Shown here: piece by piece, positions 1 through 6,881 of the stretch
Layout of the letters: each line of letters starts with the position of its first letter
How positions within the stretch are numbered: position 1 is the first letter of the stretch
Origin: a virus
Reading direction: 5' to 3' (one strand)
DNA length: 64,000 bases
Virus record (IMG/VR): IMGVR_UViG_3300017763_003471
Coordinates: 1 to 64,000 of that record
Notes under the pieces: generated by a model
What the model saw: only the letters and a program-made list of their open reading frames with translations
Told to the model about the DNA's origin: nothing
Databases searched by the model: none
Program-made: the position numbers and the translations under genes

Positions 1-95
1 TCTAAATCGTGCTTAGATAGAAAGTTATTATACTGAGTAGTAGCAAACTGACTAGATTCACTAGAGATACGGTTGTGGATATTAGAAACAATCAT
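1..95 (-). CDS. 5'-terminal fragment of an unidentified phage protein
   Basis: Only the first 31 codons are present (start MIVSNIHNR); the gene continues beyond the left edge. The ATG at 95-93 follows a clear Shine-Dalgarno AAGGAG with 8 nt spacing. A consensus sigma-70 promoter lies directly upstream at 125-153. The Ser/Asn/Gln-rich start suggests no family, so no function is assigned. Confidence 0.7.
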   Translation of the reverse strand, partial: MIVSNIHNRISSESSQFATTQYNNFLSKHDL

Positions 96-124
96 AGGGG
101 AAACTCCTTAATTAAGATATACGT

Positions 125-153
125 AGTATACACGATTAGTTACGGTTTGTCAA
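125..153 (-). promoter_or_regulatory. Strong sigma-70 promoter
   Basis: On the minus strand TTGACA (153-148), a 17-nt spacer and TATACT (130-125) precede the gene starting at 95. It is one of a set of near-consensus promoters in this window that probably act early, using host RNA polymerase. Confidence 0.8.
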
Positions 154-257
154 GTTTTGGCACCCTATAAGGAAACTATAAGTGAAAAATTTCTGCGTAT
201 TTTTTTGGGAAGTGGAACCAGAATAAAAAAGTAGGATCCCATATAGTAAATGAACTC

Positions 258-276
258 AAAAAATGGTCTGCGACCA
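258..276 (-). terminator. Rho-independent terminator
   Basis: On the minus strand TGGTC-GCA-GACCA is followed directly by six T. It lies about 110 nt past the stop of the gene at 385-558, so it probably ends the transcript of the small-gene group at 385-1694. The rest of 96-384 shows no ORF worth calling. Confidence 0.6.
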
Positions 277-384
277 AACGCCACCTAAGGACCAAGCCAC
301 CTTCCGCTATATATACAAAAGTTCCGGAATTATTATTTTATTTTATTTACCAACGCCACCAGGCCAAACCTCGGGCACTATTGG

Positions 385-558
385 TTAGGGTTTTGCCTGT
401 GAACGTTTCCACTTACGATACCCACGTAACCACTCTGTCTGTGATGTCTTATTCTGCTCTAGTAGATAATCCATATCAGGGATAGATACTACAGTACCAT
501 CTGGTGCTATCCAGTGTCCCGTATCATTCTTTACCTTAGGCTGTTTCTTCTTCTGCAT
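385..558 (-). CDS. Small hypothetical protein (57 aa)
   Basis: A Lys-rich 57-residue protein beginning MQKKKQPK and ending WKRSQAKP; no family recognised. The frame stays open up to 600, but the ATG at 558 sits just behind GGAAG and overlaps the upstream gene's 3' end by only 23 nt, so I chose it. Net positive charge could suit nucleic-acid binding, but that is only a guess. Confidence 0.5.
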   Translation of the reverse strand: MQKKKQPKVKNDTGHWIAPDGTVVSIPDMDYLLEQNKTSQTEWLRGYRKWKRSQAKP

Positions 559-901
559 TCTTCCATTCATAATCATCTGTGCTCCAGTTATAGTCACCAT
601 AGTCTATACTGTCACTATCTTCATATGGTATGCATTCTGCAATCTTATTAGTTTCATATAGTTCTGCACTATAGTCTGTGTTCCAGTCTTGTGCATAGAC
701 TTCCACTTCATTACCATTGTGGAACCCTTCTCTGTATTGTATTCTCTCAATACCACCTTGCTCTAGCACGGCCTCTTGTGCTTCTTCTTTAGAGTTAGCA
801 ACAACATCATACTCTACCCATGAGACATACTGTTGTCTTACTCTGTACTTACTCTTACCTATATCCTTATGGATATCATCTTTGTTATACTCTGTCTTCA
901 T
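536..901 (-). CDS. Conserved small phage protein with beta-rich N-terminus (121 aa)
   Basis: The start has a strong Shine-Dalgarno (AAAGGAGG, 6 nt from the ATG). The N-terminal part (about residues 18-50: YRVRQQYVSWVEYDV..., then SKEEAQEAV) has the strand-strand-helix look of small DpnD/PcfM-like domains. The C-terminus is very acidic and Tyr/Asp-rich. It overlaps the upstream gene by ATGA. Function unknown; the domain resemblance is weak. Confidence 0.65.
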   Translation of the reverse strand: MKTEYNKDDIHKDIGKSKYRVRQQYVSWVEYDVVANSKEEAQEAVLEQGGIERIQYREGFHNGNEVEVYAQDWNTDYSAELYETNKIAECIPYEDSDSIDYGDYNWSTDDYEWKNAEEETA

Positions 902-1116
902 CTAGCCTCCTTTATTATAGTTGCATTGTATAGACCGTTTATAGTATATACCAATTTATATCTATCGTAATACGTCTTAGGATCCCATGCTATGTTCTGT
1001 AGCTTCTGTTCCCACATAGCTTTATAGTTAGGGTCTATATCTTCGGGAAGGCGGTGTATGAACTGTTTCAATCTGTCCGCACGTTTCCACTGTGTATTAA
1101 AATCAAATGGTCCCAA
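898..1116 (-). CDS. Small hypothetical protein (72 aa), TTG start
   Basis: A 72-residue basic protein (starts MGPFDFNTQW). The only suitable start is TTG at 1116, preceded by GGGAGAG and placed one base after the upstream stop, which points to translational coupling. It ends with ATGA overlap onto the next gene. No family recognised. Confidence 0.55.
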   Translation of the reverse strand: MGPFDFNTQWKRADRLKQFIHRLPEDIDPNYKAMWEQKLQNIAWDPKTYYDRYKLVYTINGLYNATIIKEAR

Positions 1117-1117
1117 T

Positions 1118-1291
1118 CTACTCTCCCTCTTGTGTAGCTAAACATCCTAACATCAAAAGGATTCCAGTAACGGAAAACATACCGAAACCAATCCAGTTAT
1201 CATTCATTGGGACACCGTTATAACCACCGTCGATACACCCAACACCTAATACTAAGCAGATAATACCGCTAATACCTAATACTGTACTCAT
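1118..1291 (-). CDS. Small membrane protein, two predicted TM helices (57 aa)
   Basis: The start ATG at 1291 overlaps the stop of the upstream gene (ATGA). Two hydrophobic stretches are visible: about residues 4-20 (VLGISGIICLVLGVG) and 36-51 (FGMFSVTGILLMLG), joined by a short polar loop with GGYNGVPMND. It is probably an inner-membrane protein of the early small-gene operon. No function can be assigned. Confidence 0.6.
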   Translation of the reverse strand: MSTVLGISGIICLVLGVGCIDGGYNGVPMNDNWIGFGMFSVTGILLMLGCLATQEGE

Positions 1292-1497
1292 TGATATTCG
1301 CTCCAAACTTCACTCCACATATCATCAACCAGACACTCTATTTCTGAATTATCCCAATTAACATAGTGGTTCTCATTGTTTAATTTAACTGAACTTGCAT
1401 ATGCTTCTGCAACATTCTCTGACTCTTTTATGATGTCAGCAACTTTATCTTCGAACTGTTCTTGGAGTTCCATTATCCATGCTCCGGTCTTACTCAT
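1288..1497 (-). CDS. Small acidic hypothetical protein (69 aa)
   Basis: An acidic, largely helical protein (MSKTGAWIMELQEQFEDK...), no family recognised. The start codon overlaps the previous stop as TAATG, and its stop overlaps the next gene as ATGA. It is a middle gene of an operon driven from 1727-1754. Confidence 0.6.
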   Translation of the reverse strand: MSKTGAWIMELQEQFEDKVADIIKESENVAEAYASSVKLNNENHYVNWDNSEIECLVDDMWSEVWSEYQ

Positions 1498-1694
1498 TAT
1501 ATACTCACTTTCTGGCTTAAATAGGCGTCAGCCAACGCATTAAATTGTTCTAAATAATTGTCGATAGAATCACCATCGGCATCCATATAACAGTCAGCAT
1601 CAACATAGTTCCAGTTGACGTTACCGTTAGCCTTAAGGTTCTCAGGGTTAATAACCGCATCAGCAAAGGCTTGTTCTAGTGTTTTAACTGTCAT
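1497..1694 (-). CDS. Small acidic hypothetical protein (65 aa)
   Basis: The ATG at 1694 (MTVKTLEQAF) was chosen over the upstream frame start at 1718 because it follows GAGAGA at normal spacing and the extra residues fall in the leader. The protein is Asp/Asn-rich and likely helical. It is first in the operon behind the promoter at 1727-1754. No function is recognised. Confidence 0.6.
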   Translation of the reverse strand: MTVKTLEQAFADAVINPENLKANGNVNWNYVDADCYMDADGDSIDNYLEQFNALADAYLSQKVSI

Positions 1695-1726
1695 ATTTTC
1701 TCTCTCTTTCTTTATCATATATTAAT

Positions 1727-1754
1727 AATATAACATGATTCTCGATATTGTCAA
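1727..1754 (-). promoter_or_regulatory. Sigma-70 promoter with extended -10
   Basis: On the minus strand TTGACA (1754-1749), 16-nt spacer and TATATT (1732-1727) with a TGt extension. It resembles the promoters at 30202 and 37915, sharing the spacer element GAATC(A/G)TGT. Confidence 0.75.
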
Positions 1755-2117
1755 GTTTTTTAATAAAGGTTTCCGGGAGGTTTGTTCATGTTTTGTTCTA
1801 GTATTGAGTTCCTGGAGAGGTGGAAAGAGTGCTATGCAAGACACCCTTTTCCGGTATTCTTGTATATTGTACGCCGGGCTACACGCAACTGTTCGTTCAA
1901 CGGTTCAACCCCCGGTAGTTTCACTTAAAGCATAGGGCCCTCTGCATAAATTGTCCCTGTAGCATACGGTTTCCCATAGAGGCCGATATAAGCTATCCGG
2001 TTTTATTTTAAGGACAAAAACCGGATTATGAAAAAGTAGTCCGCAATTCAGTTTATGAGTTTAAAGAGTTCAAAACTAGGGGCACCCCTAAAAAGTACTC
2101 TGGGTCATCTATCCGAA
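1755..2117. other. Non-coding, hairpin-rich intergenic region
   Basis: About 360 bp without a convincing gene on either strand and visibly richer in G+C than its surroundings. It contains a perfect 10-bp inverted repeat (1995-2004 with 2017-2026, ATCCGGTTTT arms) and imperfect pairing of GGGCCCTCT near 1937 with AGAGGCC near 1978. A tRNA-like fold could not be built. It may hold an unrecognised structured RNA or be the decayed remnant of genes. Confidence 0.4.
2077..2090 (-). terminator. Possible weak terminator
   Basis: An inverted repeat TAGGGG/CCCCTA followed on the minus strand by AGTTTTG, 28 nt past the stop of the gene at 2118. The loop is very tight and the T-tract short, so efficiency is doubtful. 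Confidence 0.35.
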
Positions 2118-2465
2118 TTAATTCAGATATAGAGGACCTGTCCATTGTATAGTGTAATCATCGTCAAAGATATTACCTCTAGCGGCATTTAAAGCAGGAG
2201 CCTGCCATCCAGCGGCTTTAAGGATATCACCCTTCGAAAAACACTTACTTCCTTTATTAAAGTCAGACTTAGCGATAAAGCCCCATACTGAACTTCCACT
2301 AATGACTTTGATATACTTTTGACCCTCTTTAAGGGTAATCTTTGAATTAAATTCAGCAATCATGTTCTTGTTAACTTCTGTTAACTCTTTCGTACCGTTA
2401 CGTGAAGTCCACTTGAAATAATCATCTTTGATTGCTTGGATTAAACTGTCTAATTGTTCTTGCAT
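2118..2465 (-). CDS. Conserved phage hypothetical protein (115 aa)
   Basis: The ATG at 2465 follows GAGGG at 7-8 nt spacing and is preferred over the in-frame ATG at 2486. The C-terminal segment GWQAPALNAARGNIF...QWTGPLYL looks like a small conserved domain that I recall from T4-like marine phages; no activity is known to me. It is monocistronic, with its own promoter at 2496-2524. Confidence 0.65.
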   Translation of the reverse strand: MQEQLDSLIQAIKDDYFKWTSRNGTKELTEVNKNMIAEFNSKITLKEGQKYIKVISGSSVWGFIAKSDFNKGSKCFSKGDILKAAGWQAPALNAARGNIFDDDYTIQWTGPLYLN

Positions 2466-2495
2466 TGTTTCCCTCTCATTTCTCATTATGTATAT

Positions 2496-2524
2496 ACTAT
2501 AGCACTGATTCGCGGTTTTGTCAA
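2496..2524 (-). promoter_or_regulatory. Sigma-70 promoter with extended -10
   Basis: On the minus strand TTGACA (2524-2519), 17 nt, TATAGT (2501-2496), with TGc immediately before the -10. It drives the gene starting at 2465. The stretch between it and 2752 holds no gene I can support, only an ATTA-rich low-complexity run near 2727-2745. Confidence 0.8.
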
Positions 2525-2752
2525 GTTTTCAACACAATTAATAAACCGTTATAAGCAACGTAGAGAGACGGTTATGGTACGGTTAAGGATAGTATTAAAT
2601 CCTGGTGCGAATCACTCTGTATCGCACTCTATGGCGTCTTAAAGGGGGGTTTAGCCCATATGTTGCAGGAAAATAAAATAATTACCGTGGAAGGAGGGAC
2701 GTTGTTCCTAAAAGGAATGCTATAAATTAAATAAATTAATTAATTAATTGAA

Positions 2753-2935
2753 TTATTTCCACTTATCGTCTATAGGGGATTTAAACCATACCACAACCTT
2801 AGCTAGAGCGTTTTTAAACCTTTCCGGTATACTGTGCTTAACTGTGTAATTAGGGTGCAGTTCTGGGAAGTATCGCTTATAGTGTTTATTATAGTCTGGA
2901 TTGTGATTTAAATCGTCACTTGGAAGTATCTTCAT
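2753..2935 (-). CDS. Small hypothetical protein (60 aa)
   Basis: A basic 60-residue protein (MKILPSDDLN...SPIDDKWK), overlapping the 3' end of the upstream gene by 20 nt. Shine-Dalgarno is weak. No family recognised. Confidence 0.45.
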   Translation of the reverse strand: MKILPSDDLNHNPDYNKHYKRYFPELHPNYTVKHSIPERFKNALAKVVVWFKSPIDDKWK

Positions 2936-3209
2936 TCTGTTTCTGTCTTTCTTCTTGCTTACTTATATCGTCACTATATGAAGTTCTGTTAGTAACGTAC
3001 TTATGTGTTATAATCCTGTCCCGGTCAGTGGTGTCACTATTCGCAGGCCCTAGGGTGTGTAAGTATCTGTATAAGAGTGGTAGTGAATGTGTAATCATTA
3101 AAACTTTTCCACTAAGATAAGCAGTATGTCGATAACCCTTTGATGTGTGAATATGCTCAAGTATGAATCTTCTGTATCTACTTGCGTCCCGTGTATAGGT
3201 TGTTTTCAT
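2916..3209 (-). CDS. Small basic hypothetical protein (97 aa)
   Basis: Rich in Arg, His and Tyr with a polar Gln/Lys/Asp tail (KQEERQKQNEDTSK). It has no recognisable domain and a weak ribosome binding site. Coding status rests on the open frame and position in the small-gene run. Confidence 0.45.
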   Translation of the reverse strand: MKTTYTRDASRYRRFILEHIHTSKGYRHTAYLSGKVLMITHSLPLLYRYLHTLGPANSDTTDRDRIITHKYVTNRTSYSDDISKQEERQKQNEDTSK

Positions 3210-3272
3210 AGTTTATCTCAGTTAAGTGGTTTAGTTCTGTTTGTTACTATATCCTCTATCGTTAATAGTCTG

Positions 3273-3482
3273 TTATGTGTATTTAACCAAAGTTAGGAAT
3301 TCTTTAAGAGTAATATCTTGACCAGTTCTTCTACGATATATTGAGTAAGCTAAAGCACGGTCATCTGTATCTAATATTGACATGGTACCTTGGTTCAGCG
3401 TGTATCTACCCCATAGTCTACTGTATTCTACTGTTATGGTACGGTTGAGGTATATTGGCTGTGTATCGGTAATCTTGCTCAT
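3273..3482 (-). CDS. Small hypothetical protein (69 aa)
   Basis: Starts MSKITDTQPI; the sequence alternates beta-like (TITVEYSRLWGRYTL) and helical (DDRALAYSIYRRRTG) segments. The nearest GGAG is too far upstream (about 25 nt) to be a clear ribosome binding site. No family recognised. Confidence 0.45.
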   Translation of the reverse strand: MSKITDTQPIYLNRTITVEYSRLWGRYTLNQGTMSILDTDDRALAYSIYRRRTGQDITLKEFLTLVKYT

Positions 3483-3510
3483 ATTAATAAGTCAGTTGTT
3501 TATCAGCTCC

Positions 3511-3538
3511 AAAAAAATTTGCCGAAGAAGTCGCTTCG
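3511..3538 (-). terminator. Probable terminator after the acyl carrier protein gene
   Basis: On the minus strand CGAAG-CGACTT-CTTCG is followed by GC, AAA and seven T. A second short hairpin GGGC-GTA-GCCC (3543-3553) precedes it. Both lie just past the ACP stop codon, so they probably end its transcript. Confidence 0.55.
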
Positions 3539-3566
3539 CTCCGGGCTACGCCCTTGCCTTTTTCTT

Positions 3567-3803
3567 TTAATCAAACTCTCGTAGATACTCTACTAGTTGT
3601 GCGATGTTCGAAATCTTCTCTAATCGGTCGTTGTTGAGTTCTATGTCTAGTTCGTCTTCTAGCGATACCATCATTTCTATTGCATCTAAACTGTCTATTC
3701 CTAGTTCTGAAAACTTGGTTCCCGCACTAATATGTTGTTCTGTTAGAGTTACCTCATGGTCTTTTAATGCTAGTTCTTTAAGTACTTTTAGTGTTTTACT
3801 CAT
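3567..3803 (-). CDS. acpP: Acyl carrier protein
   Basis: A 78-residue acidic helical protein with the canonical phosphopantetheine site GIDSLDAIE (Ser about residue 38), close to the usual 75-80 aa of ACPs. The serine would be charged by a host 4'-phosphopantetheinyl transferase, and the protein carries acyl groups as thioesters in the cytoplasm. The Shine-Dalgarno AAGAAGGG precedes the ATG. It is transcribed alone, divergent from the plus-strand biosynthetic array, with a late-type promoter at 3840-3847. Likely partners (inference) are the ketosynthase, AMP-ligase and desaturases at 30.2-36.7 kb. The fold call is secure; whether it serves fatty acid or another acyl pathway is not visible. 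Confidence 0.93.
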   Translation of the reverse strand: MSKTLKVLKELALKDHEVTLTEQHISAGTKFSELGIDSLDAIEMMVSLEDELDIELNNDRLEKISNIAQLVEYLREFD

Positions 3804-3815
3804 AATCCCTTCTTG

Positions 3816-3823
3816 TATAAATA
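3816..3823 (+). promoter_or_regulatory. T4-type late promoter candidate for the plus-strand array
   Basis: A perfect TATAAATA, the T4 late -10 element, 36 nt before the ATG at 3859, leaving room for a leader with CAGGAG. In T4 this motif is read by gp55-directed RNA polymerase. Short AT motifs arise by chance in AT-rich DNA, but the position is right. Confidence 0.55.
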
Positions 3824-3839
3824 CATTATGTACAGATAT

Positions 3840-3847
3840 TATTTATC
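3840..3847 (-). promoter_or_regulatory. Late-type promoter candidate for the ACP gene
   Basis: GATAAATA on the minus strand, 36 nt before the ACP start at 3803. It fits the NATAAATA variant used by T4-like marine phages and overlaps the divergent plus-strand leader. Confidence 0.45.
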
Positions 3848-3858
3848 AGGAGTTTCCT

Positions 3859-4458
3859 ATGGATCGCAGAGCAATAGCAAATAAAAGAATTAAATTACCC
3901 CTATTCGATAATATGGGTTCTATTACGGGTCCAGAAATTCATCTTTTTAGAGATTGTTTTCACACGGCAAGTTCGACTATGGCTTCTACTAGTGCATTAC
4001 GTTCACGTTCAGGTATGTATAAAGAACAAGATTCTTATATGCCAGCGGGTTATGACCAGCGTGATATCCAAACGTTCCAGCGTACTCGTTATGATGATCC
4101 AGACTATGAGCCTGTAGAAACAGATTTTAATTACTTAGATGAGAGATTTTTAAGACTTAAACCAGCAGTTGAAAGTTTAGAAAAGATATTAGGTGGTCCA
4201 GTATATCGTCTAAGATATGCAGTTATGGAGCCAAATGAGACTTTACCTTGGCATATAGACCAACCTGAATTAGATAGATTTGTATGTGTATTAAATGGTA
4301 TTCAGAGTTTTGAGATTAAAAAACGCAAAGCAGTAGTAAAAGAAATGCAAACTCCTGGAGATGTCTGGTACATTAATACTAATTGGGAACATCAAGTAGT
4401 CAATTCAGACCAAAAAAGACTTGCATTACTTGGCTGTTTCAGATATAATAATGAATAA
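3859..4458 (+). CDS. 2-oxoglutarate/Fe(II) dioxygenase-like hydroxylase (Asp/Asn hydroxylase type)
   Basis: A 199-residue protein. The double-stranded beta-helix metal site is visible in the second half: MEPNETLPWHIDQ (H-x-D, about residues 121-130) and the distal His in TNWEHQVVN (about 176). A basic residue follows in DQKRLALLGCF for 2-oxoglutarate. This pattern matches aspartyl/asparaginyl beta-hydroxylase-like enzymes, which hydroxylate protein side chains or small molecules. The start at 3859 is supported by CAGGAG and by a late promoter; the frame is open further upstream but antisense to ACP. It heads the plus-strand array. The substrate is unknown; two further hydroxylases follow at 16991 and 24088. 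Confidence 0.75.
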   Translation: MDRRAIANKRIKLPLFDNMGSITGPEIHLFRDCFHTASSTMASTSALRSRSGMYKEQDSYMPAGYDQRDIQTFQRTRYDDPDYEPVETDFNYLDERFLRLKPAVESLEKILGGPVYRLRYAVMEPNETLPWHIDQPELDRFVCVLNGIQSFEIKKRKAVVKEMQTPGDVWYINTNWEHQVVNSDQKRLALLGCFRYNNE

Positions 4459-4468
4459 GGATTAAAAT

Positions 4469-5188
4469 ATGTTATATGCAAACGGATGCAGTTTCACTTA
4501 TGGAACTGGTCTAGCCCATAAAGACCGAGCATGGCCTTTTATTCTAGCTGATAAAATGAATATTGATGGAGTAGAGACTGAGGCTCAGCGTGGGGTATCG
4601 AATAATTATATTGTTCGTAATACTATTACTACTATAAGCGATAAATTAGTTAATAAAGAAACAGTTGATTTCGTTGCTATTGGTATGACCGCTCCTAATC
4701 GTAGAGAGCATTTTATTGAGAAAAAGAATTTATTAGTTCATAATATTCCATCGCATGAATATCATGGGAATATTAATTTAGATGAGCAAAACAACCGTGA
4801 TTTAGATTTATTTAATCAGTTGTATATGAAGCATTTCTGGTCACCAGTATATGATTTTCATTGTTATTTAATTCATTTAATGACACTCCAGAATTTCTTT
4901 ACTGCTAATAAGATACCTTATATAATATTTAATTCACTTAATTTAACACCTAATTTATTAGAGCCAACTAAGTTTACTGAGTTATGTGAGCAAAGTGATA
5001 TGGTTTCAGTTTATAAACAATTAGATATGAGTAAAATATATGAAGACCAAACGTTTTTTACTTATATGTATGAAAATAAAAAGTTCTTTCCTGTAGAAGG
5101 AGATGAACGATATATGCATCCAGATGAAGAGGCTCATGCCGAATGGGCAGAGATATTACATGTGGATATTAAAGGAAATAAATCATGA
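4469..5188 (+). CDS. SGNH/GDSL-type hydrolase-like protein
   Basis: 239 residues. The N-terminus has the block I signature NGCSFTYGTG (nucleophile Ser8), and the C-terminus HPDEEAHAEWAEIL resembles block V, where Asp and His complete the triad. Such enzymes are O-deacetylases, esterases or, in phages, glycan-modifying enzymes. No signal peptide is seen, so it should be cytoplasmic or virion-borne. It begins 10 nt after the hydroxylase and overlaps the next small ORF by ATGA, implying co-expression. A second SGNH-like protein occurs at 55329-56111. The specific substrate is not inferable. Confidence 0.65.
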   Translation: MLYANGCSFTYGTGLAHKDRAWPFILADKMNIDGVETEAQRGVSNNYIVRNTITTISDKLVNKETVDFVAIGMTAPNRREHFIEKKNLLVHNIPSHEYHGNINLDEQNNRDLDLFNQLYMKHFWSPVYDFHCYLIHLMTLQNFFTANKIPYIIFNSLNLTPNLLEPTKFTELCEQSDMVSVYKQLDMSKIYEDQTFFTYMYENKKFFPVEGDERYMHPDEEAHAEWAEILHVDIKGNKS

Positions 5189-5301
5189 TTAGAAAGATAA
5201 TTGATATAATTCTTTATCCTTGGACAGAGTTTAAAAGACGTAGAGAAATGAAAAAGAGATTAGAGGAATTAAAGAAGCGTGATCCGTTCATTTATAAATA
5301 G
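5185..5301 (+). CDS. Small basic protein, 38 aa
   Basis: The ATG overlaps the stop of the SGNH gene (ATGA) behind AAAGGA. The protein MIRKIIDIIL...KKRDPFIYK has a short hydrophobic start and a Lys/Arg/Glu-rich helix. I recall small ORFs ending RDPFIY in other marine T4-like phages, which supports it as real. Function unknown. Confidence 0.6.
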   Translation: MIRKIIDIILYPWTEFKRRREMKKRLEELKKRDPFIYK

Positions 5302-5317
5302 GCGTGAACCCGTAATA

Positions 5318-6844
5318 ATGGGTATTAGTGGTGCCATAAATCATGACGCCGCAGTAGCTATTATTGATGAAGGCGAGATTAAATTCGCCGGGCATGCGGA
5401 ACGTTATTCTAAAAAGAAAAATGACCCTGATTTAAATGAGGCTCTATTAACAGATGCTATTCATTATGGGGGTAAGCCTGATTTAATTGCTTGGTATGAG
5501 AAACCAATGCTTAAAAAATTACGTCAATTACGTGCAGGTCAATGGAAATTAAGTTTAGATACGTCTGAATTACCGAGTCAATACTTAGAAAAGTTTCCAC
5601 AATTAAAACATATTCCAATTAAATATCAAAAGCATCATTATACTCATGCCGCTTCAGGTTATTTTACTTCACCGTATGATGAGGCTACGATAGTTGTTAT
5701 CGATTCAATAGGAGAATTCGAAACACTTACGTTCTGGAAGGGACATGGAATGAGATTAGAGAAAGTATATTCTCAGAGTTATCCAAGTTCAATAGGTTTA
5801 TTTTATTCAGCAATGACTCAACGTCTTGGATTAAAGCCTAACGAAGATGAATATATTTTAATGGGTATGGCCGCTTATGGTGATCCACACAGATTATATG
5901 AAGGTAAAGAATTAATTCAACATATATATGATGAGTTCGGTATTATTCATGAGTCTGGATTAGTTGGATATACTATGCAAAAGAATACCCTAATTAAATT
6001 TACACAGAATTTGCATCGTGGTTGTCGATGGTTCTTACCTGAATTAAAAGAGGAACAAGACTTATTCGACTTAGCCGCCGCAACGCAACATGTGTATGAA
6101 ATGATACTATCCGAAATATTAATTAAATCTAAAGCAATGTGTCACTCAGAGAATTTAGTTCTGATGGGTGGTTGTGCTTTAAATTGTAGTGCGAATAGTA
6201 TGATAAAAGATTATTTCAAGTCAGTATGGATTATGCCTAATCCTGGCGATGCTGGTAGTTGTATCGGTGTTGCTCAGAAATATTCACGTGAAAGAATTCA
6301 ATGGAAAAGCCCATATCTTGGACATGACATACCTGGAGAGTATCCTGTCGAAGATGTACTTAATGCTTTACTTCAAGGGTCTATTTGTGGTATAGCATCA
6401 GGTCGTGCAGAGTTCGGTCCACGTGCATTAGGTAATCGTAGTTTATGTGCAGATCCTAGAGGGAATGACATAAAAGATACTGTAAATGAAATAAAACGCA
6501 GACAACAGTTCAGACCGTTTGCGCCTATGATATTAGAAGAATACGTGAATGATTATTTCGATGGTCCTTCAGGTCCTTATATGCAGTTCATAGCTAAGTG
6601 TAAGCACCCAAAAGATTTTCCAGCAATTATTCATAAAGATGGAACTTCACGTGTCCAAACAGTTAACAAAGAACAACATGCAGGTCTACATGAATTATTA
6701 ACACGTTTTTATGATAAAACAGGTTGTCCTATGTTACTGAATACTTCACTGAATATCAAAGGTATGCCAATAGTCAATAACGAGCAAGATGCTAGGGATT
6801 TTGCGAATTATTACAAAACTTTGGTCTTTACAAGCAAGACGTAA
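5318..6844 (+). CDS. NodU/CmcH-family O-carbamoyltransferase
   Basis: 508 residues from the ATG at 5318, whose start MGISGAINHDAAVA matches the family's usual N-terminus (GINxxHDxSA). A GTG at 5279 in the same frame is less likely, because it lies inside the small gene at 5185-5301. Visible signatures: HHYTHAASGYFTSP (metal-binding His residues of the Kae1-like YrdC/NodU fold), VLMGGCALNCSAN, GRAEFGPRALGNRS and LNTSLNIKGMP. Family members use carbamoyl phosphate and ATP to carbamoylate hydroxyls on sugars, Nod factors and antibiotics. In the context of glycosyltransferase-like and radical SAM genes it probably decorates the same product. Confident family call; substrate unknown. Confidence 0.9.
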   Translation: MGISGAINHDAAVAIIDEGEIKFAGHAERYSKKKNDPDLNEALLTDAIHYGGKPDLIAWYEKPMLKKLRQLRAGQWKLSLDTSELPSQYLEKFPQLKHIPIKYQKHHYTHAASGYFTSPYDEATIVVIDSIGEFETLTFWKGHGMRLEKVYSQSYPSSIGLFYSAMTQRLGLKPNEDEYILMGMAAYGDPHRLYEGKELIQHIYDEFGIIHESGLVGYTMQKNTLIKFTQNLHRGCRWFLPELKEEQDLFDLAAATQHVYEMILSEILIKSKAMCHSENLVLMGGCALNCSANSMIKDYFKSVWIMPNPGDAGSCIGVAQKYSRERIQWKSPYLGHDIPGEYPVEDVLNALLQGSICGIASGRAEFGPRALGNRSLCADPRGNDIKDTVNEIKRRQQFRPFAPMILEEYVNDYFDGPSGPYMQFIAKCKHPKDFPAIIHKDGTSRVQTVNKEQHAGLHELLTRFYDKTGCPMLLNTSLNIKGMPIVNNEQDARDFANYYKTLVFTSKT

Positions 6845-6855
6845 TCTGCTATAAT
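6827..6855 (+). promoter_or_regulatory. Sigma-70 promoter with extended -10 inside the carbamoyltransferase 3' end
   Basis: TTTACA (6827-6832), 17-nt spacer ending TGC, then TATAAT (6850-6855). It sits across the stop codon of the carbamoyltransferase gene and 27 nt before the ATG at 6882, so it can start the rest of the plus-strand operon independently of the late promoter at 3816. Confidence 0.7.
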
Positions 6856-6881
6856 ACTAGTATGAATTTGACAGGACAACA

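Noticed and set aside
1755-2117. tRNA gene (GGTTCAACC-like T-loop on the plus strand near 1900)
   Set aside because: The T-arm, acceptor stem and anticodon arm could not be paired at the correct distances on either strand.
2570-2590. Repeat of GTTATGGTACGGTT shared with 3431-3446
   Set aside because: A single short match between non-coding DNA and a small ORF; no longer similarity around it.
3604-3858. Upstream extension of the hydroxylase ORF to 3604
   Set aside because: The extension is antisense to the ACP gene and Ser-rich; the ATG at 3859 has CAGGAG and a late promoter.
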